Origin: Paracidovorax cattleyae
GTDB taxonomy: Bacteria; Pseudomonadota; Gammaproteobacteria; Burkholderiales; Burkholderiaceae_C
Assembly: GCF_900104515.1 (NCBI RefSeq)
Contig: NZ_FNJL01000030.1
Location: forward strand, 1 to 64,000
Reading direction: 5' to 3'
Length of the DNA: 64,000 bases
Below the pieces are notes generated by a model, which was not told where the DNA came from, made no database searches, and saw only the letters and a list, made by a program, of their open reading frames with translations. Positions 35,578 through 47,106 of this stretch are shown piece by piece (the stretch's first letter is position 1; each line of letters starts with the position of its first letter). Made by a program: the position numbers and the translations under genes.

Positions 35578-37227
35578 ATGCATCCTCCCACCAGGCCCTC
35601 CGGTAGCGCCAGTCCCCGCGCGCGCAGCCCCCGGCACGACAGCGGCAGCGACACCGAGACATCGCCGACGCGGCGCGTGCGTGCGCGCACCACGGAAACC
35701 GGCTCCAGCCTGGCGGGACTGCTGCCGGCACGCCAGGCCGCCGCGGCGCCCTTGTCGGAAGCGGGTCCTTCCCGCCGGCCGCCCCGCGCCGCCGTGCCGC
35801 CGCGCACGCCACTCCCCGGGCAGCCTGCGGACAGCGCCGGTGCCAGCACCAGCACTGGGGCTGGCACCGGCACCCAGGCAGCGCCCGCACAAGCCGCCGC
35901 AGACACGCAGGCCCCCGAATCCCTGCGCCAGGAACTTGCGGCATTGGGCATCCAGGGGCCGCCCGGCCGTGAGCAATTCGTTCCCCTGGTCATGGCGGCC
36001 GTGGCGCACCCGGACCTCGAGCCACGCATCCACCAGGTGGCTGCAGCCCTTCTCGCCCACCAGGAGGGCACCGGGCACGAGGTCGGAGAGGCATTGCGCT
36101 CGCTCTGGCTTTTCTTCCAGCTCTGCAGCCCTGCCGCAGCCCGGGTGATCGAACGCATTCTGGTCCCGGAAGGTGTTCCCGAGGCCGGCGGCACATCGTC
36201 TTCGGACAACGAAGCCACCGGATCCGACGAGGACGACAGGGGCCTCGTGGGAGACCTGGAGCACCTGGGCGCGCCGCTGGGCATCCAGCTGCAGACCTGG
36301 CTGGGCGATGCGGCCCGTACCTCCACGGTGGATCTCCATGCCTTCGACGAGGAAGAAGCCGCCCCGGCCTTCGCCCGGATGCTCGAGCGCCTGCATCAGG
36401 AAGCCCTGCCTGAACTCTCGGGCACCGCACGGCGCGAGATGGAAAACCAGGTGAAGACCGCCTTCACGGCGATGACCCGGGATGCCGAGTTGCGCAATGA
36501 GGTGTTCCTGATTGCGCAGACCGCCCTGGGCAGCTGCCAGGACAACGTTCTGGAGGGCTTCTCCAAGGTGATGCTGTCGGTGCGAAAGCTCCAGTTGGTG
36601 ATGGCCGCGCGCCGCGGTCTGCTGAACGAAGCGCAGCTTCACCAGTGGACCAGCCAGCAATTCCGGCTGGCCCTGCTGGAAACCGCCGTGGGCCGCCTCA
36701 TCAGCGAGATGCTGCAGCGCACCGACATGACCCCCTGGGAGAGGGACAAGTTGCGGGAGGACCCCATGGAGACGCTGGCCCATGCCAAGTCCGCGCTCAG
36801 GCAGGCCCTGGAACTTCCGAAGGACACTGTGCAGCACCTGACGAGCGTGGAAATGAGCGTGCTCGACCCGGAACACCTTGAGGCCCTGAAAACCCAGGTG
36901 CAGCAACAGGCAGCGGACCCGCAGGCCTACCGCGCATTCATCCTGCAGCACGACACCTGGCGTACCTGCATGCAGGTGCTGCACCCCTCGGTCTTCCGGC
37001 CGCTGGAGGCGGCCCGTGATGCGGACCCCTTCCACGAACTGGACATCCCCGAAGACTCCGAGAGCCCTGCCGCCTACGCCTATGCCGAGGCAGGCCGCCA
37101 GGTCTACGAGCGCTGGCAGGCTTCGGTGCAGCGTGCCCTGGAAGGCCTTGCGGACCAGGCACGGTACACCCCGCCGCGGCCGCAGCCGCAGGACCCGGGC
37201 CCATCGTCAGGACAGGGCGCCGCCTGA
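35578..37227 (+). CDS. NEL-type E3 ubiquitin ligase, candidate type III effector without LRRs
   Basis: The 549-residue protein has a disordered Ser/Pro/Arg/Ala-rich N terminus (about 1-125), typical of type III secretion signals, a helical middle, and a C-terminal domain resembling the IpaH/SspH novel E3 ligase (NEL) fold. RNEVFLIAQTALGSCQDNV corresponds to the IpaH catalytic segment, with Cys320 and Asp322 forming the CxD motif. The following helices (FRLALLETAVGRLISEML; HDTWRTCMQVLHP; AGRQVYERWQ) fit the rest. No leucine-rich repeats are present. ATG 35578 has AGGAAAG upstream; an in-frame start at 35509 is possible. A frameshifted paralogue follows. Confidence 0.75.
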   Translation: MHPPTRPSGSASPRARSPRHDSGSDTETSPTRRVRARTTETGSSLAGLLPARQAAAAPLSEAGPSRRPPRAAVPPRTPLPGQPADSAGASTSTGAGTGTQAAPAQAAADTQAPESLRQELAALGIQGPPGREQFVPLVMAAVAHPDLEPRIHQVAAALLAHQEGTGHEVGEALRSLWLFFQLCSPAAARVIERILVPEGVPEAGGTSSSDNEATGSDEDDRGLVGDLEHLGAPLGIQLQTWLGDAARTSTVDLHAFDEEEAAPAFARMLERLHQEALPELSGTARREMENQVKTAFTAMTRDAELRNEVFLIAQTALGSCQDNVLEGFSKVMLSVRKLQLVMAARRGLLNEAQLHQWTSQQFRLALLETAVGRLISEMLQRTDMTPWERDKLREDPMETLAHAKSALRQALELPKDTVQHLTSVEMSVLDPEHLEALKTQVQQQAADPQAYRAFILQHDTWRTCMQVLHPSVFRPLEAARDADPFHELDIPEDSESPAAYAYAEAGRQVYERWQASVQRALEGLADQARYTPPRPQPQDPGPSSGQGAA

Positions 37228-37359
37228 CCGCTCCAGCCGGCCGGACGCCCCGGACTGCCGGCACGCAGCAGACACTGGCACCCCGCTCCAACGCCGGACC
37301 TGCACATCCGACCCAGCGGCAGGATTCCGCCGCATCGCCGCGCGAGGTGGGCAGCGACA

Positions 37360-38160
37360 TGCATGGCAGACCCGCCCCGGACCAGGGTTCCTGGCTGATG
37401 GACATGCTGGACGCGACCCGGAGCAGGCTTTCCGGGCATTGCGCGCCGCCACCGACCTCCTGGCGCAGTTCGGGACGCCGCCGAACTCTCGCTGAATCTG
37501 GTGCACCAGGAGGAACCGCCGGGTCGGGAGATGAGCCGATGGACCGGCGGGGAGCACGACGCGGCGGAGCTGTGCGGCCGCTTCGACGATGAACCCGGCG
37601 CGCCCGCCTTCGCCCGCCTGCTGGCGCGCCTGCGGGAAGCCACCGCAGCGGGATCGTCTTCCGCGACGGCAGCGGAGCGCGCCGCGCACGTGGCCTCCGT
37701 GATCGAAGCCATCTCCCGATCTCCCGGAGCACGGAACTGCGCGAGCAGGTGTTCCTGATCGCGCAGACCGCCCTGGGCAGCTGCAATGACAACGTACTGG
37801 AAGGCTTCTCCAAGGTCCTGCTGGCCGTGCGCGACCACCAGATGGTGGACGGCATCCGCAGCGGCCGGGTGGATGCCGCTCATTTCCACCGCTGGGCCGG
37901 CAGCAGTTGCGGCTCGCGCTGCTCGAAAGCGAAGTCACCCGGTTCATCCAGCGGCAGCTCCTGAGTGCGGACCTGAGGGATGGGTTGCGCAAGCGGTCGA
38001 GGACATCCCCGAGGAACTGGCTGGGCAGATCGACTGTTCCGTACGGGCCCGCGCCAGGGAATCGCACTGGCGGCAGGAGGAGGACCGGGTGCTGCGGCAG
38101 CTGGCAGGCTTCGACCACCCACGCGGCGAATCGGCCAGTCCCGAGCCGCCCGGCGCCTGA
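37360..38160 (+). pseudogene. Frameshifted paralogue of the NEL effector gene
   Basis: Pieces in three frames align with the intact gene upstream. FDDEPGAPAFARLLARLREA (37586-37645) matches FDEEEAAPAFARMLERLHQE. FLIAQTALGSCNDNVLEGFS (from 37752) matches the catalytic segment, Cys-Asn-Asp still intact at 37782. RLALLESEVTRFIQRQLL (from 37910) matches RLALLETAVGRLISEML. VEDIPEELAGQIDC continues to the stop at 38160. Frame changes occur near 37430-37480, 37720, 37900 and 37985, and much of the C-terminal NEL region is missing. The left boundary is uncertain. Confidence 0.72.
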
Positions 38161-38176
38161 GCCCGAAGCGCCGCGT

Positions 38177-38902
38177 TCAGGCGCGGCGGGCGGCCCCTGC
38201 GGCCTTGTCCGGCACCGGCCACACCCGTCCTCCGCCCACGGCGAAAAACCGCCGCCCCGGCGCAGGCGCCATCGACTGCCCGCCCGTGAACTCGCCGAAG
38301 GCGGGCAGCAGCGTGCCGCCGGCATCGGAGCCTTCAGCCGCGTCCGCCACGAAGCACGGCAGCCGCAGCGCATCGCGGCCCGGCCCCCGCAGCACCACGG
38401 CGGGATGCACATGGCCGGCGAGCACATGCAGCGCAGCGTGCCGCTGCGGATGGTGGCAGCAGGCGAACGGCCCGAGCGGCCAGGGCTCGTCCACGATCGC
38501 GATACCCAGCTCCGCAGGCGGATCGCCCGCATGGCTGTCGTGGTTGCCGCGCACCAGAACCACCTCCAGCGCCGCATGCATCGCACGCCAGGCCGCGAGC
38601 GATGCCAGCACGGCGGGCGAGCGCGCCTCGGCCGCATGCAGGAAGTCGCCCAGCACCACGAGCCGCTGCGCGCCCTGTTCCGCCACGAGCGCGGAAAGCC
38701 GCGCGAGGTTGTCGCGCGTGGTTCCGGAGGGCACGGGCAGCCCGCGCGCGCGGAACGTGTCGGCCTTGCCCAGGTGCACGTCGGCCACGAAGAGCGTGCG
38801 CCCATCGGGCCACCAGAGGGCATGGCCGGCGAGCAGGTGGACTTCGGTACCGGCGAGGTGAAAGATGGCGGATGCGCCTGTCAATTGAAGGGGTCCCTGC
38901 AC
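38177..38902 (-). CDS. pdeM: Ligase-associated DNA damage response endonuclease PdeM
   Basis: The 241-residue metallophosphoesterase has the motifs VADVHLGKADTF, VVLGDFLHA, RGNHDSHAG and AGHVHPA that ligate two metal ions. In this family the nuclease accompanies the Lhr-like helicase, ATP-dependent ligase and beta-lactamase-fold exonuclease found directly upstream on the same strand. It is the last gene of that leftward set, 56 bases after the helicase stop. Confidence 0.93.
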   Translation of the reverse strand: MQGPLQLTGASAIFHLAGTEVHLLAGHALWWPDGRTLFVADVHLGKADTFRARGLPVPSGTTRDNLARLSALVAEQGAQRLVVLGDFLHAAEARSPAVLASLAAWRAMHAALEVVLVRGNHDSHAGDPPAELGIAIVDEPWPLGPFACCHHPQRHAALHVLAGHVHPAVVLRGPGRDALRLPCFVADAAEGSDAGGTLLPAFGEFTGGQSMAPAPGRRFFAVGGGRVWPVPDKAAGAARRA

Positions 38903-38958
38903 AGCGATGAGAAAGCGCCATTGTCCCGGACCGGCAGGCCGGGTGCCGGCATATGGCC

Positions 38959-41955
38959 TCAGAGCCGCGGCAGGGGCCGCGCCGGCTTGCGCTCGCGGCG
39001 CCGGCTGCGCCCTCCGCCTGCCGCGCCGTTGCCTGCCTCCTCGGCAGAGGTGAGCGAGAAGTCCAGGGTACGGCGCACCGCCTCGGCGGCCTGCTGCATC
39101 GCGGTGTCGGCGGGAGGCGCGGCCTCGGCCGCCGCCTCGCGGACCCGGCCGGCCGCCTTCTTCGCCGCGGGCCGGCGCTGCGGCCGCGCAGGTGGGTCGG
39201 GTGGCACCACGTCCTGCGCGGGCAGGTTGGCGGCGGCGCCTGCATCGGCGGCAGTGTCCAGTTGCGCCAGCATGCGGGCGATGCGGTCAGCCAGGTGCTC
39301 ATTGGTGAGCTTTTCCCGGAAACGCTCCACCATGAGCGGGAAGGCGAACGGACTGGGACGGGTCAGCGGCTTCACCACCAGATCCTGCGCCTGCATCCGG
39401 CGCAGCGCCGACAGCAACTGCGCCACGTCGAGCTCCTGGCTCAGAACCTCTTCGTCGGCCTGGCGCAGGAGCATGTTGCCTGCGTCGTACTTGCGGAAAA
39501 CCTCGAAGAACAGCTGCGACGAGGCCTGCAGCTGGCGCGCGCTGCGGCGCTCGCCGGGATGGCTCTGGAAGATGAGCCCCGCCACCCGCGCGATTTCGCG
39601 AAACCGGCGCCGGGCCATTTCGGTGGCGTTGAGGCTGGCCAGCACTTCGTGCAGCAACGCGTGGCGGGCCTCGTCCTGCGGGGCGCTGGCGGCCTCGACC
39701 ACACTCGCGCCGGACGAATCCTCGGCCTCGGCCCGCGCGGCGTTCGCGGTATTGCGGATGACCAGGGCTTCACCGGCCGGCAGCCGCGGTGGGCTGGCAT
39801 CGCGCCCACGCTCCGGCACGGGCGCGGCATGCACCCGCAGCAGTTCCGGCAGCAGCGCGGACCAGTCGCGCTCGGTCGCCGACAGCAACTCCAGCCCGTA
39901 GTCATTCACGGCGATGGAAAACGTGCCGGCCTCACCCTGGGCGGCGCGCCACGCGAACAGGCTGGCCAGGCCGATGTGCGCATGGCGACCCGCGAACGGG
40001 TACAGGAACAGGTGCCAGCCTTCCCGGGTGCGCAGAGTTTCGGCGAGCAGCGTTCCGGGCGTCGGCAGCGCAGACCATCGCTGCTGCACGTCCAGCAGCG
40101 GCCGCACGCAGCGCAGCTCGGGCGATCCATAGCGCCCCGCGGCCGCCTGCGCAAGCTGCTGCACCACGAAGTCCGCAAGCACGGTGGACAGCGGCATGCG
40201 CGATCCGGCCCAGCGCGGCACCGTGGGCCGTCCGCGCGCGGCGCGCCGCACATAGGCCGTCATGTCCTCGATCTTCACCATCTCCAGCACCTGCCCTGCG
40301 AAGACGAAGCAATCGCCCGGCGACAGGCGCGACAGAAAGCTCTCCTCCATCGTGCCCAGCCGCGCGCCGTGCAGCACCTGCACGGCCATGCTGGCGTCGC
40401 TCACGATGGTGCCGATGTTGGCGCGGTGGCGGCGCGCCAGGCGGGCGCTCGGCATGCGCCAGATGCCCTCTTCGTCCGGCGCCACGCGCTGGTAGTCGGG
40501 GTACGCCGCGAGCGAGGGCCCCCCGCGATGCACGAAATCCAGGCACCACTGCCAGACCGCGCGCGGCAGGTCGCGGTAGGCCACGGTGCGGCGCACTTCC
40601 GCATACAGCGCCTCGGGCTCGAAGCCTCCACCGAGCGCCACGGTGACGAGGTGCTGCACCAGCACGTCCACCGGCCGGCGCGGACTGGCGCGCATTTCCA
40701 CCTCGCCGGCCTGCACCGCCGCGCGCGCGGCGGCGGCCTCGACCAGTTCCAGGCTGTGCGTGGGCACCAGAGTGATGCGCGACGGCCGCCCCGGGGCATG
40801 GCCCGAGCGCCCGGCACGCTGCAGCAGCCGCGCGATGCCCTTGGCCGAGCCGATCTGCAGCACGCGCTCCACGGGCAGGAAATCCACGCCCAGGTCCAGG
40901 CTGCTGGTGCACACCACGGCGCGCAGGCGTCCCTCCTTCAGGCCCGCCTCCACCCACTCCCGCACGCCGCGGTCCAGCGAGCCATGGTGGATCGCCAGCT
41001 CGCCCGCCCAATCGGGCCGCGCGTCGAGGATGGCCTTGTACCAGAGCTCCGCCTGCGACCGCACGTTCACGAACACCAGCGTGGTCGTGGTGGACTCCAG
41101 CTCGCGCACCACCGCCGGCAGCATGCGCAGCCCCAGGTGCCCGGCCCAGGAGAACCGCTCGGGATGGTCGGGCAGCAGCGTATCGACGACGAGCCGTTTG
41201 TCCACCTGCCCCTGCACCAGCACGCCCTCCCCCGCCACCTCCGCGCCCAGGGGCGCCAGCAGCGCATCCCGCGCCTCGGGCAGGTTGCCGAGCGTGGCCG
41301 ACATGCCCCAGACGCACACCCGCGGATTCCAGCCGGCCAGCCGCGCCAGTGCCAACTGCACCTGCACGCCACGCTTGTTGCCGAGCAGCTCGTGCCACTC
41401 GTCGGCCACCACCAGGCGCACGGTGGACAGCAGCTCGCGCGCATCCGAGCGCGCCAGCAGCAGCGACAGGCTCTCCGGCGTGGTCACCAGCACCGTGGGC
41501 AGCCGGCGCGACTGTGCGCCGCGTTCGGCACTGCCCGTGTCGCCCGTGCGGGCCCCGCTGGTCCAGCGCGCGAGCGTGGGCTGCGTCGCCGCGAGTTCGT
41601 CGAGCGGGGTGCGCAGGGCCTTCAGCGTGTCGGCAGCCAGGGCGCGCATCGGCGTGAGCCAGAGCACGGTGAGTGGTTCAGCCGGCGGAGCCTTGCTTCG
41701 CCTGCCGCCGGAAGGTTCAGGGACCGCAACCCGCGCGGCGTCCGCGGCGCCGAAGGCCTGGAGTGCGCCGAGCCATACCGCATAGGTCTTGCCGGCCCCC
41801 GTGGTCGCATGCAGCAGCCCGCTGCGACCCTGGGCAAGGGCGCGCCAGACCTCGCGCTGGAAGGGGAAGGGGCGCCAGCCGCGCGCGGCGACCCAGGCTT
41901 GCGCGATCGAGCGGGAGCGCGGCACGCGCTGGCGGCTATGGGACGCGGAAGTCAT
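38959..41955 (-). CDS. Ligase-associated DEXH-box helicase (Lhr core type)
   Basis: The 998-residue superfamily 2 helicase has Walker [16 protein letters not shown], a DEWH box in [21 protein letters not shown], motif III SATLG, and VI-like [12 protein letters not shown] winged-helix and Lhr-core C-terminal domain follow; the last 90 residues are a basic Ala/Arg-rich tail. It probably unwinds or remodels broken DNA together with the adjacent ligase and nucleases. It starts 21 bases after the ligase stop. Confidence 0.95.
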   Translation of the reverse strand: MTSASHSRQRVPRSRSIAQAWVAARGWRPFPFQREVWRALAQGRSGLLHATTGAGKTYAVWLGALQAFGAADAARVAVPEPSGGRRSKAPPAEPLTVLWLTPMRALAADTLKALRTPLDELAATQPTLARWTSGARTGDTGSAERGAQSRRLPTVLVTTPESLSLLLARSDARELLSTVRLVVADEWHELLGNKRGVQVQLALARLAGWNPRVCVWGMSATLGNLPEARDALLAPLGAEVAGEGVLVQGQVDKRLVVDTLLPDHPERFSWAGHLGLRMLPAVVRELESTTTTLVFVNVRSQAELWYKAILDARPDWAGELAIHHGSLDRGVREWVEAGLKEGRLRAVVCTSSLDLGVDFLPVERVLQIGSAKGIARLLQRAGRSGHAPGRPSRITLVPTHSLELVEAAAARAAVQAGEVEMRASPRRPVDVLVQHLVTVALGGGFEPEALYAEVRRTVAYRDLPRAVWQWCLDFVHRGGPSLAAYPDYQRVAPDEEGIWRMPSARLARRHRANIGTIVSDASMAVQVLHGARLGTMEESFLSRLSPGDCFVFAGQVLEMVKIEDMTAYVRRAARGRPTVPRWAGSRMPLSTVLADFVVQQLAQAAAGRYGSPELRCVRPLLDVQQRWSALPTPGTLLAETLRTREGWHLFLYPFAGRHAHIGLASLFAWRAAQGEAGTFSIAVNDYGLELLSATERDWSALLPELLRVHAAPVPERGRDASPPRLPAGEALVIRNTANAARAEAEDSSGASVVEAASAPQDEARHALLHEVLASLNATEMARRRFREIARVAGLIFQSHPGERRSARQLQASSQLFFEVFRKYDAGNMLLRQADEEVLSQELDVAQLLSALRRMQAQDLVVKPLTRPSPFAFPLMVERFREKLTNEHLADRIARMLAQLDTAADAGAAANLPAQDVVPPDPPARPQRRPAAKKAAGRVREAAAEAAPPADTAMQQAAEAVRRTLDFSLTSAEEAGNGAAGGGRSRRRERKPARPLPRL

Positions 41956-41976
41956 CGGTGTGGCCTGTCTTCCGCA

Positions 41977-43665
41977 TCAGGGGTCCGACCTCGGCAGCAG
42001 CCCCTCCAGCGTCTCCAGCGAATCCGCCTCCTCCACCGGCTTGTCCTCCCGCCAGCGCAGCATCCGCGGAAACCGCACCGCGATGCCGCTCTTGTGCCGC
42101 GTACTGCGGGCGATGCCCTCGAAGCCGAGCTCGAACACCAGCGTGGGCTTCACGCTGCGCACCGGCCCGAAGGTCTCCACCGTGGTGCGGCGGATGACTG
42201 CGTCCACCCGCGCCATCTCCGCGTCGGTCAAGCCGGAATAGGCCTTGGCAAAGGGCACGAGCGCGCGGCCTTCCGCGCCGGGCGGCCCGTCCCAGACGGC
42301 GAAGGTGTAGTCGCTGTACAGGCTGGCGCGCCGCCCGTGGCCGCGCTGCGCATAGATGAGCACCGCATCCACGCTCAAGGGGTCGATCTTCCATTTCCAC
42401 CACGTGCCCACGTCCTTGGTGCGGCCCACGCCGTACTGCGCGCCCCGGGCCTTGAGCATCATGCCTTCGACGCCCAGGGCGCGGGCATGGATGCGTTGTT
42501 CCGCCAGTTCCTCCCAGCCACTGCCGTGGAGCAGGGGACTGGCGACGAGCGCCGGATGCGACACCCGCGCGAGCAGCGCATCGAGCCGCTTCCGGCGCTC
42601 ATGCTGCGGCAGCGCCCTCAGATCCTTGCCCTCCTCTTCCAGCAGGTCATAGGCCAGCAGCACCACGGGCAACTCGCGCAGCAGCTTGGGGCCGAGCGTC
42701 TTGCGGCCGATGCGTTTCTGCAGGTCGGCGAAGGGACGCACGCGTGCCGGCACATCGCCCTCGGCATGCTGCCAGACGACGATCTCGCCATCGAGCACCG
42801 TGCCGTCCGGCAGGGCCTCCTGGCCCAGGCGCTGCAGTTCGGGGAAGCGGTCGCTGACCAGCTCCTCACCGCGCGACCAGAGCCAGGTGGCGCCCGCGCG
42901 CCGCACCAGCTGGGCGCGGATGCCGTCCCACTTCCACTCCACGATCCAGTCACCGGGCGGCCCGAGCGCGGGCTCGAACTGCTCCACGGGCAGCGACAGC
43001 GGGTGCGCCAGGAAGAAGGGATAGGGATGGCCGCTGGTTTCGCGGGACGGGTCGGTGCCCTGTCCGGCATCGGCGAGCGGTGCCACGAGGCGTTCGTAAT
43101 CCGCCGGCCCGGGCCGGGCGCCGATGTGCGTATAGCCCATGAGCCGCTGCGCGATGCGCTTGGGATCCACGCCGCTCACGGCCGCCAGGGCATGCGTGAC
43201 CTGCAGCTTCGACACCCCGACGCGGAAGGCGCCCGTGATGAGCTTGAAGTACACGAGCCGCTCCTCGGGCGCCAGCCGGTCCCACTGTGCCCGCAAAACC
43301 GGCCCGAGGGCATCGGGTGCCATGCCGCGCAGCGGCAGCAGGTGCTGTTCCACCCACTCGGCCAGGCCCAGCGCATGGGCTTCGGCGGGCGGCGGCAGCA
43401 GGAGCGCGATGGTTTCCGCGAGGTCCCCGACCGCTTCGTAGCTTTCGTCGAACAGCCATTCCGGCAGGCCCGCGGCCTCGCGCGCGAACTGCCGCAACAG
43501 CTTGGTCGGGACCAGTTGGCGCGGCTTGCCGCCCGCGAGGAAATACACCGCCCAGGCCGCATCCGCAGGCTGCGCCGCGCGCAGGTAGGCCTGCAGCGCC
43601 GCCTGCTTGGCGAGGCTGGACGTGCTCGCATCCAGCGCGCGGTAGAGGGCTGCGAAATCCTTCAT
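41977..43665 (-). CDS. ATP-dependent DNA ligase (repair-cassette type)
   Basis: The 562-residue ligase has an N-terminal DNA-binding domain, the nucleotidyltransferase motif KWDGIR with Lys245 as the AMP-accepting residue, VLDGEIVVW (motif III), EGMMLKARGAQYGVG (motif IV region) and WWKWKIDPLS (motif V), and an OB fold. It seals nicks in repair, separately from the replicative NAD-dependent LigA, which is not in this window. Its start overlaps the exonuclease stop by four bases (ATGA). Confidence 0.96.
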   Translation of the reverse strand: MKDFAALYRALDASTSSLAKQAALQAYLRAAQPADAAWAVYFLAGGKPRQLVPTKLLRQFAREAAGLPEWLFDESYEAVGDLAETIALLLPPPAEAHALGLAEWVEQHLLPLRGMAPDALGPVLRAQWDRLAPEERLVYFKLITGAFRVGVSKLQVTHALAAVSGVDPKRIAQRLMGYTHIGARPGPADYERLVAPLADAGQGTDPSRETSGHPYPFFLAHPLSLPVEQFEPALGPPGDWIVEWKWDGIRAQLVRRAGATWLWSRGEELVSDRFPELQRLGQEALPDGTVLDGEIVVWQHAEGDVPARVRPFADLQKRIGRKTLGPKLLRELPVVLLAYDLLEEEGKDLRALPQHERRKRLDALLARVSHPALVASPLLHGSGWEELAEQRIHARALGVEGMMLKARGAQYGVGRTKDVGTWWKWKIDPLSVDAVLIYAQRGHGRRASLYSDYTFAVWDGPPGAEGRALVPFAKAYSGLTDAEMARVDAVIRRTTVETFGPVRSVKPTLVFELGFEGIARSTRHKSGIAVRFPRMLRWREDKPVEEADSLETLEGLLPRSDP

Positions 43666-44777
43666 TGCGCCGCCTCTCCGCCCTCTTGCGGCCTGCCATC
43701 CTCCACGGGCGACGCATCACCGCCCGGCGCGGCGACCGGGGGTGCGGCCGGTGAGGCATCGGGCGCCGCATCGTCGTCCTCGTTGCCGTACTCCGTGCGG
43801 AACGACTGCGCATCCAGGCCCTGCTCCAGGAGCCAGCGCACCAGCACCGCCACGCTGCCGTGCGTCACGAAGACACGCTCCGCCCCCGTGGCACCGATGG
43901 CCGACTGCAGGCCGGGCCAATCCGCATGGTCCGACATCACGAAGCCCCGGTCCACGCCGCGCCGGCGCCGGGTACCCCGCAGTTGCATCCAGCCGCTCGC
44001 GAAGGCATCGGAATGCCGCGGGAACCGGCGCATCCAGGGCGTGCCCTGGGCCGACGGCGGCGCGACCACCAGCGCCGTCTGCAGCAGCTTCGCATCCACG
44101 GCCGGGTCCGTGGCCCGCAGCGTCGGGGGCAGCGCCACACCGGCCGCGCGGTACACGGCATTGAGCGGCTCCACCGCACCATGGACCACGACGGGCCCGA
44201 TCGAGGCGTCCACGCCGTGCAGGATGCGCTGCGCCTTGCCGAAGGCGTAGCACAGCATCACCGACGGCCGCCCCTCGGCGGCGTTCGCGCGCCACCATGC
44301 GTCGATCTCCGCGAACAGCGCCTCCTGCGAGGGCCAGCGGTAGATCGGCAGGCCGAAGGTGGACTCGGTGATGAAGGTATCGCAGCGCACGGGCTCGAAC
44401 GGCACGCAGGTACCGTCCGGCCCGGTCTTGTAGTCGCCCGAGGCCACCCAGACATGGCCGCCGTGCTCCAGCCGCACCTGGGCCGACCCGAGCACGTGGC
44501 CTGCGGGATGGAGCGAGATGCGCACGCCATGGTGTTCGATGGCCTGCCCGTAGGGCAGCGTCTGCAGCGTGATGTCGGCCCCGAGCCGTGTGCGCAGGAT
44601 GCCTTCGCTGTCGATGTGGGCCAGGTAGTGGGTGTGGCCCCAGCGGGCATGGTCTGAGTGGCCGTGCGTGATGACGGCCCGCTCCACGGGCTTCCAGGGA
44701 TCGATATAGAAATCGCCCGGGGGACAGTAGAGCCCTTCGGGCCGCGCGATCACCAGGTCATCGGAAGCAGCCGCCAT
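43662..44777 (-). CDS. Ligase-associated DNA damage response exonuclease
   Basis: The 371-residue protein is a metallo-beta-lactamase-fold (SNM1/beta-CASP-like) nuclease. It has the metal motif THGHSDHARWGH, HPAGHVLGSAQV and SGDYKTGPDG for metal ligation, a central beta-CASP-type ITESTFGLPIYRWPS, and SDHADWPGL near the end. The last 35 residues are an acidic Pro/Ala tail. It is the first gene of the leftward cassette. ATG 44777 has GGAAGGG upstream; a TTG 12 codons earlier is the only other start. Confidence 0.94.
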   Translation of the reverse strand: MAAASDDLVIARPEGLYCPPGDFYIDPWKPVERAVITHGHSDHARWGHTHYLAHIDSEGILRTRLGADITLQTLPYGQAIEHHGVRISLHPAGHVLGSAQVRLEHGGHVWVASGDYKTGPDGTCVPFEPVRCDTFITESTFGLPIYRWPSQEALFAEIDAWWRANAAEGRPSVMLCYAFGKAQRILHGVDASIGPVVVHGAVEPLNAVYRAAGVALPPTLRATDPAVDAKLLQTALVVAPPSAQGTPWMRRFPRHSDAFASGWMQLRGTRRRRGVDRGFVMSDHADWPGLQSAIGATGAERVFVTHGSVAVLVRWLLEQGLDAQSFRTEYGNEDDDAAPDASPAAPPVAAPGGDASPVEDGRPQEGGEAAQ

Positions 44778-45111
44778 GCGGGAGCCCTTCCATGGAATGG
44801 AGGTAAGCGCCAACCCGCCGCCCCGCTGACCCCGCCGCCCAATGCGACGTACGTAGAAGGAAGAAAGCCCTGGTGTGCGCTTGCATGAGGAATGCTAGCG
44901 CCCGTCCCGTTGCCCCTCCCGTACAGCCCGCCGCATGCCGGTGTCGGAACGCACCTACCCCACGGCCCAGTTTCCGGCAGCCGAAACATGCGGGCCCCGC
45001 AGTACCGGCCCGGCTCATCAGAGCCATGGCCCGGCGGCAGGGAAAAAGAAAAAGCCGCCCGTGGGGCGGCCTGGACAGGGGTGCGCAAGGCCGTTGCCGG
45101 CCACGCCGGAT
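44778..45111. other. Intergenic spacer between repair cassette and atp operon
   Basis: This 334-bp stretch holds the atp terminator (45043-45070) at one end and should contain the promoter of the repair cassette at the other. I found no protein gene with a ribosome-binding site and no recognisable SOS (LexA) box of the CTGT-N8-ACAG type. Confidence 0.5.
45043..45070 (-). terminator. Rho-independent terminator of atp operon
   Basis: On the minus strand GCCGCCC, loop CAC, GGGCGGC is followed by TTTTTCTTTTT. It starts 41 bases after the atpC stop and ends the nine-gene operon. Confidence 0.94.
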
Positions 45112-45528
45112 TCAGCGCTTCTGGCGGAACTTGCGCAGCGCGGCGATCTGGGCGGCCATCACGGCCAGCTCGGACTGCGCACGTGCGAAATCGACGTCGC
45201 TCTTGGCATTCTTCAGCGCTTCCTCGGCGGCGGCACGGGCGGCGTTGGCCTTCTCGTCGTCCAGGTCCTTGCCGCGGATGGCGGTGTCGGACAGCACGGT
45301 CACGCGCTCGGGCTGCACCTCGAGGATGCCACCGGCCACGAAGACGAACTCTTCGCCGCCGTCGGCCGTCTCGATGCGCACCGATCCCGGCTTGATGCGG
45401 GTGATCAGCGGCGTGTGGCGCGGGTAGATGCCGAGCTCGCCGGCCTCGCCGGGCAGCGCGACGAAGCGCGCCTCACCCGAGAAGATGGACTCTTCGGCGC
45501 TGACCACATCGACGTGGATGGTGTTCAT
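45112..45528 (-). CDS. atpC: ATP synthase F1 epsilon subunit
   Basis: This subunit couples the c-ring to the central stalk and inhibits ATP hydrolysis. The 138-residue protein has the N-terminal beta-sandwich ([43 protein letters not shown]) and the C-terminal helical hairpin. ATG 45528 has AGAGGAAA upstream. It is the last atp gene, 129 bases after atpD, and is followed by the operon terminator. Confidence 0.97.
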   Translation of the reverse strand: MNTIHVDVVSAEESIFSGEARFVALPGEAGELGIYPRHTPLITRIKPGSVRIETADGGEEFVFVAGGILEVQPERVTVLSDTAIRGKDLDDEKANAARAAAEEALKNAKSDVDFARAQSELAVMAAQIAALRKFRQKR

Positions 45529-45657
45529 GGGTTTTCCTCTGGGCTCTGAAAGAAGGTGGGGAAAGCAAGCAGACGGGAGGGCCCGCCAGGCGCCGCGCAC
45601 AGCCGTACCTGGGTACGGCGAGCACGGCAACGACGCGGGCTGCCCGTATGCGCCGCT

Positions 45658-47106
<1,449 letters not shown>

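Noticed and set aside
37228..37346. A second PIP box in front of the NEL pseudogene
   Set aside because: No TTCG pair with 15-16 base spacing is present.
35442..38160. A hidden type III secretion apparatus or chaperone gene next to the effector
   Set aside because: I found no small acidic chaperone-like frame and no hrc/hrp homologue in either strand of this stretch.
38953..44250. Very long rightward open frame opposite the repair cassette (over 1700 codons)
   Set aside because: It is an antisense shadow of the helicase, ligase and exonuclease genes in high-GC DNA; composition is His/Arg/Gly/Ala-rich without domains, and the opposite strand has clear motifs.
44778..45042. A LexA (SOS) box in front of the repair cassette
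   Set aside because: No CTGT-N8-ACAG-type palindrome could be found in the spacer by eye.
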